Positions 7,264-9,993 of a stretch of DNA of 9,993 nucleotides are shown one piece after another. Each line of letters starts with the position of its first letter. Position 1 is the first letter of the stretch. The notes under the pieces were generated by a model. The model did no database searches. It was not told the DNA's origin and saw nothing but the letters and a program-made list of their open reading frames with translations. Position numbers and translations under genes: made by a program. Origin of the DNA: Bacteroidales bacterium (GTDB lineage Bacteria; Bacteroidota; Bacteroidia; Bacteroidales; JAOZTL01); the NCBI GenBank assembly GCA_029942205.1, contig JAOZTL010000071.1, positions 1 through 9,993 of the forward strand, in the 5' to 3' direction.

Positions 7264-7504
7264 TATCGAGTTATTTAGCTTATTAATTAATACAATATAT
7301 TTATAACAAAATAACTCAAAAGAAAAGAAATGTCATTTTTTAATCAAAATAGCTTAATTTTGTTCAAAAACTAAAATTCACCAAAAAATATGCCATCGCC
7401 AAAAAACTAAAATATACTGCCAAAGTCTGCTTTTGAGTACGTAAAAATGTCAGTCTATATAAAAAAAAACAAAACCAATTAATAATCAGAAGTTTAATAA
7501 GCAT

Positions 7505-7530
7505 AAAAAAAAAAAGATTCCGAAAGGAAT
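7505..7530 (-). terminator. Intrinsic terminator-like hairpin on the minus strand
   Basis: Read on the minus strand, ATTCC-TTTC-GGAAT is followed by C and eleven T (7515 down to 7505), the classic stem plus U-tract. No gene reading in that direction ends here: the region to the right is the antisense strand of the transporter leader. It would stop antisense transcripts before they reach the thioredoxin genes. Its position 15 bases upstream of the transporter -7 box also leaves open a role as an operator-like dyad. Confidence 0.45.
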
Positions 7531-7545
7531 TAAAATATAAATTTC

Positions 7546-7553
7546 TACTTTTG
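7546..7553 (+). promoter_or_regulatory. -7 box (TACTTTTG) for the peptide transporter gene
   Basis: TACTTTTG matches the Bacteroidota TAnnTTTG consensus exactly and lies 56 bases before the transporter ATG, giving a leader of about 50 A-rich bases without a Shine-Dalgarno site, as is usual in the phylum. A -33 TTTG is not recognisable; that position is taken up by the GAAAGGAAT arm of the adjacent hairpin. Confidence 0.5.
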
Positions 7554-7609
7554 TGCGGAGAAAAAAGAAAACCAAAAAAAGCAAACTATAGAATCAAAAA
7601 AAATCACGA

Positions 7610-9706
7610 ATGACAACTCAATTAAAAACAAAGCAGCCAAAGGAATTATATGTCCTGTTTTTCACCGAAATGTGGGAACGCTTCAACTATTACGGAATGC
7701 GTGCACTCTTGGTATTATACATGATATATGAGCTATTTATAAATAAAAGTAACTTTGGCGACACGCAAGCTTATGCCATTTATGCTGCATACGGATCATT
7801 GGTTTATGCCACTCCTTATATAGGAGGAATTATTGCCGATCGATTTTTGGGCTATCGTAAATCAATCATTTTTGGCGGTATTCTCATGGCAGCAGGGGAA
7901 TTTATGATGATGATTCCTAGTCAAGGCGTATTTTATTTTGCACTTGCTTTTATCATTGTCGGAAACGGATTTTTCAAACCCAATATATCCAGTATTGTGG
8001 GACGTTTATATGACGAAGACGACCCAAGACGTGATGGTGGTTTCACTATTTTTTACATGGGAATCAATATTGGAGCAGCAATTGCACCAATCATAACTGC
8101 ACTTGTTATGGATATTTTTGGCTATAGTTATGCATTTGGCTTAGCTGGCGTTGGTATGATTTTCGGTTTAATAACTTTCATTCGTGGTCAGAAATTACTT
8201 GGAGACAAAGGTAATCCACCAGATACCGAAGCCCTTAAACAAAAGCACTTTGGACTAACAACCGAAACACTCATTTATATTGGGTCTATCATTGTTGTTC
8301 CTATTTTCATGCTCCTTATGTTTTATTACGAAGTGATGGAATATCTTTTTCCCGCATTCGGTATATTTGTATTAGGAACGTTGATATACAATGCATTCAA
8401 AGGAACAAAAGTTGAACGTGAGCGCATGTTTGTAGTCATTGTTTTGATTATGTTTTCGGTTATGTTTTGGGCATTTTTTGAACAGGCAGGAAGTTCACTT
8501 ACCTTATTTACCGAATTAAATGTCAATCGTTGGATAGGCGATTGGCATGTGCCAACTCCTCTTTTTCAATCGGTTAATGCATTCTTTATTATCATTTTAG
8601 GTCCTGTATTTGCGACTATGTGGATGAAACTAAACAAAATAGGAAAAGAACCATCCACACCATTGAAATTTGTATTCGGTCTTTTATTTATCGGCTTAGG
8701 ATTTGGTTCATTAGTATGGGGTGCCAATTTTGCCGAAAATGGCTTAGTTCCAATTATTTTCATTATCCTTATTTATCTATTGAATACGATTGGCGAATTA
8801 TCATTATCGCCAGTAGGGCTTTCGATGGTAACCAAATTATCGCCCAAACGCATGGTAGGCATGGTTATGGGTGCATGGATGCTAGCCGTAGCCTTTGCTC
8901 AATTTTTTGGTGGTATGATTGCCAAATATACATCTACGGATGAATATATGGAAAAAGTTGTTCGTTATGAGCCAAAATTAGGAGTTACTGGAACAGACAA
9001 AATTTCGGTGAAAATAATTGATCCATCAGGCGAAGATACAGGTAATATCGAAATATCTCTTGAAATGGTAAGTGATCCCAAAGCGGTATTGTCAAACACG
9101 AAACCTGATGCTTTTTACGTATACCGTAGTATTAAACCAAACGAGACATTGGATTTTGATATGCGAGTTTCTCACTTAGATCCAAATGGCGATAAAACAA
9201 AAATTGATCTAATCAGAGATGGCGAAAATGGCAATACTGTCATCGAAAAAGATGATTTGAGCTATACACCAACTGGTAATTTCACAGGCTCAGATACGAT
9301 TATTTATAATGTTACAGAAATAGAAAATAATAGTGTTGATTTGGTAAAACTAATTATCACCATAGACAATGAAGAAAACCATGCTCCAGTAATTCGAGAG
9401 AATCAAATTGCAAGGAAAGTTTGGGAAAAGCCATGGTATGCAAAATCATCTGTAGAAATAAATGTTTTGGATTACGTGTATGATTTAGATGGCGATGTAC
9501 TGTCGATCGAAATAGTAGAAAAACCAGACTTTAATCAAGGTACCGCAAGTGTAAATAATGGTTTGAATAGCTATGTAGGTCCAAATAAAACCATTCATAT
9601 TTATTCTAGTGTATTTAAAGTTATATTCATCACTGCAATATCGACAGCTCTATTCTTATTATTATTAGTTCCGCTTCTTCGTAAATGGATGCATGGAGTA
9701 CATTAA
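7610..9706 (+). CDS. POT-family proton-coupled peptide transporter with periplasmic cadherin-like insertion
   Basis: A 698-residue inner-membrane symporter expected to import di- and tripeptides with protons. The POT signature TEMWERFNYY (19-28; Glu20, Glu23, Arg24) marks helix 1. Also present are GGIIADRFLGYRK (72-84), FFKPN with the conserved Lys123, FYMGINIGAAIAP (148-160), FFEQAGSS (289-296, Glu291) and GELSLSPVG (395-403, Glu396), all typical of substrate and proton sites. Residues 1-440 form the core up to the penultimate helix. The last helix is at about 668-690, ending RKWMHGVH. Between them are about 220 mostly polar residues. About 498-588 resembles a cadherin-like/Big_9 beta-sandwich (DPNGD, SYTPTGNFTGSDTIIYNV). 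A second, shorter copy begins at NHAPVI (590-595) with DLDGDVLSIEIV (626-637). This loop should face the periplasm. Usual bacterial POTs are near 500 residues. The gene appears monocistronic, with its own promoter box and terminator. Confidence 0.94.
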   Translation: MTTQLKTKQPKELYVLFFTEMWERFNYYGMRALLVLYMIYELFINKSNFGDTQAYAIYAAYGSLVYATPYIGGIIADRFLGYRKSIIFGGILMAAGEFMMMIPSQGVFYFALAFIIVGNGFFKPNISSIVGRLYDEDDPRRDGGFTIFYMGINIGAAIAPIITALVMDIFGYSYAFGLAGVGMIFGLITFIRGQKLLGDKGNPPDTEALKQKHFGLTTETLIYIGSIIVVPIFMLLMFYYEVMEYLFPAFGIFVLGTLIYNAFKGTKVERERMFVVIVLIMFSVMFWAFFEQAGSSLTLFTELNVNRWIGDWHVPTPLFQSVNAFFIIILGPVFATMWMKLNKIGKEPSTPLKFVFGLLFIGLGFGSLVWGANFAENGLVPIIFIILIYLLNTIGELSLSPVGLSMVTKLSPKRMVGMVMGAWMLAVAFAQFFGGMIAKYTSTDEYMEKVVRYEPKLGVTGTDKISVKIIDPSGEDTGNIEISLEMVSDPKAVLSNTKPDAFYVYRSIKPNETLDFDMRVSHLDPNGDKTKIDLIRDGENGNTVIEKDDLSYTPTGNFTGSDTIIYNVTEIENNSVDLVKLIITIDNEENHAPVIRENQIARKVWEKPWYAKSSVEINVLDYVYDLDGDVLSIEIVEKPDFNQGTASVNNGLNSYVGPNKTIHIYSSVFKVIFITAISTALFLLLLVPLLRKWMHGVH

Positions 9707-9790
9707 TAAGTAAAATAATTAATAAAAATAAACTATTAATTATAATTATATGTAATGATAAAAATAATATATTTTATTATAGAAAAAAAT

Positions 9791-9824
9791 AAAAAGTATC
9801 TGTAATTTAATAACGTACTTTTTT
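9791..9824 (+). terminator. Weak A/T-rich hairpin after the transporter gene
   Basis: AAAAAGTA (9791-9798) pairs with TACTTTTT (9816-9823) across a 17-base loop, and the arm itself ends in a T-run. The stem has only one G-C pair, so it would be a weak terminator placed just before the strong one. Confidence 0.25.
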
Positions 9825-9840
9825 ATAACATAAATCGTTA

Positions 9841-9876
9841 AAAAAAAACCTGTAAAATATTACAGGTTTTTTTTTG
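9841..9876. terminator. Strong bidirectional intrinsic terminator
   Basis: CCTGTAA (9849-9855), loop AATA and TTACAGG (9860-9866) form a perfect 7-bp stem, flanked by A8 on the left and T9 on the right that extend the stem to 15 bp. It therefore carries a U-tract in both directions. It ends the transporter transcript, 135 bases after its stop, and would equally end a convergent transcript from the right. Confidence 0.85.
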
Positions 9877-9953
9877 TAAAACACTCAGTTTTGTGTAATA
9901 TTGAAAATAATATTAGATCTAAAATAATAAATCATTATTTCTACTTTATGAAG

Positions 9954-9993
9954 TTAAAACTTGCTGTTAATCAATTCATTTGCCTGTTTTATG
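9954..9993 (-). CDS. Possible C-terminal tail of a convergent gene (partial)
   Basis: On the minus strand one frame enters from the right edge and reads IKQANELINSKF followed by a TAA stop at 9956-9954. The composition is protein-like, and the bidirectional terminator 78 bases downstream would suit a convergent gene. Twelve residues are too few to identify anything. The competing reading is a plus-strand start at 9948 (MKLKLAVNQFICLFY and onward, open to the edge); only one of the two is likely to be real. Confidence 0.35.
   Translation of the reverse strand, partial: IKQANELINSKF

Larger units (their letters stand above)
7264..7609. other. Divergent intergenic region between the thioredoxin genes and the peptide transporter
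   Basis: This is 346 bases of AT-rich DNA with no gene that I can support. It must hold promoters for both directions. For the transporter there is a good TACTTTTG box (7546-7553). A second plus-strand box, TAATTTTG (7355-7362), is about 250 bases from the transporter and has no visible target. For the thioredoxin genes the best minus-strand site is a one-mismatch TTATTTTG (7307-7314), 44 bases before the ATG. A 12-base direct repeat AAAAACTAAAAT lies at 7366-7377 and 7402-7413. A terminator-like hairpin lies at 7505-7530. Confidence 0.6.

Noticed and set aside
7366..7413. 12-base direct repeat AAAAACTAAAAT (7366-7377, 7402-7413)
   Set aside because: It is a low-complexity A-rich sequence with only two copies; there is no sign of a CRISPR array, iteron set or mobile-element end.
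8620..8943. 107-residue plus-strand frame within the peptide transporter
   Set aside because: It is a shifted reading of the transporter's membrane helices, while the transporter frame keeps all POT motifs through this stretch.
9948..9993. Plus-strand start MKLKLAVNQFICLFY, open to the right edge
   Set aside because: It has no matching promoter box and overlaps a more protein-like minus-strand tail; it cannot be settled without flanking sequence.
1..9993. Search for tRNA/rRNA genes, CRISPR arrays, insertion sequences, phage or defence genes
   Set aside because: No cloverleaf or rRNA signature sequence, regular repeat-spacer pattern, transposase motif or long terminal inverted repeats were seen by eye.

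Overview
The window looks like chromosomal DNA of an AT-rich (by eye roughly 30% GC) member of the Bacteroidota, probably a Cytophagales- or Flavobacteriia-like lineage. This rests on four points. Genes lack Shine-Dalgarno sites and have A-rich leaders. TAnnTTTG promoter boxes occur. The SpoIIE-type phosphatases carry the motif ITxSIxYAxRIQKAxL before the catalytic domain, a form I associate with this phylum. The peptide transporter has a cadherin-like insertion. No genus or species can be named.

Layout. Bases 1-1460 (minus) hold the N-terminal 486 residues of a membrane sensor (dCache, HAMP, start of a GAF domain) that runs off the left edge. A 464-base gene-free stretch follows. Bases 1925-5239 (minus) hold two adjacent SpoIIE/RsbU-type serine/threonine phosphatases only 3 bases apart. 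The upstream one has a periplasmic TPR sensor and the downstream one a six-helix membrane sensor. After a 415-base gap, bases 5655-7263 (minus) hold two secreted thioredoxin-fold proteins: one with two fused domains (CGWC and CHLC), one with a single domain (CTWC). A 346-base divergent intergenic region separates these from a POT-family peptide transporter at 7610-9706 (plus), which has about 220 extra residues between its last two membrane helices. A strong hairpin terminator at 9841-9876 follows. The last bases may hold the tail of a convergent gene.

How the genes may work together. The left half is a signalling cluster. Three membrane receptors with different sensing modules lie in one orientation; two end in PPM-type phosphatase domains, and the third is cut off before its output domain. 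No RsbV/SpoIIAA-like STAS substrate or RsbW-like kinase is visible, so the targets must be encoded elsewhere. The two thioredoxin-fold proteins probably form a periplasmic disulfide module. The transporter probably imports di- and tripeptides and appears to be transcribed alone. There are no tRNA or rRNA genes, CRISPR arrays, insertion sequences or phage genes. The least ordinary items are the transporter's periplasmic insertion, the coupled pair of phosphatases with dissimilar sensors, and a minus-strand terminator-like hairpin just upstream of the transporter promoter.
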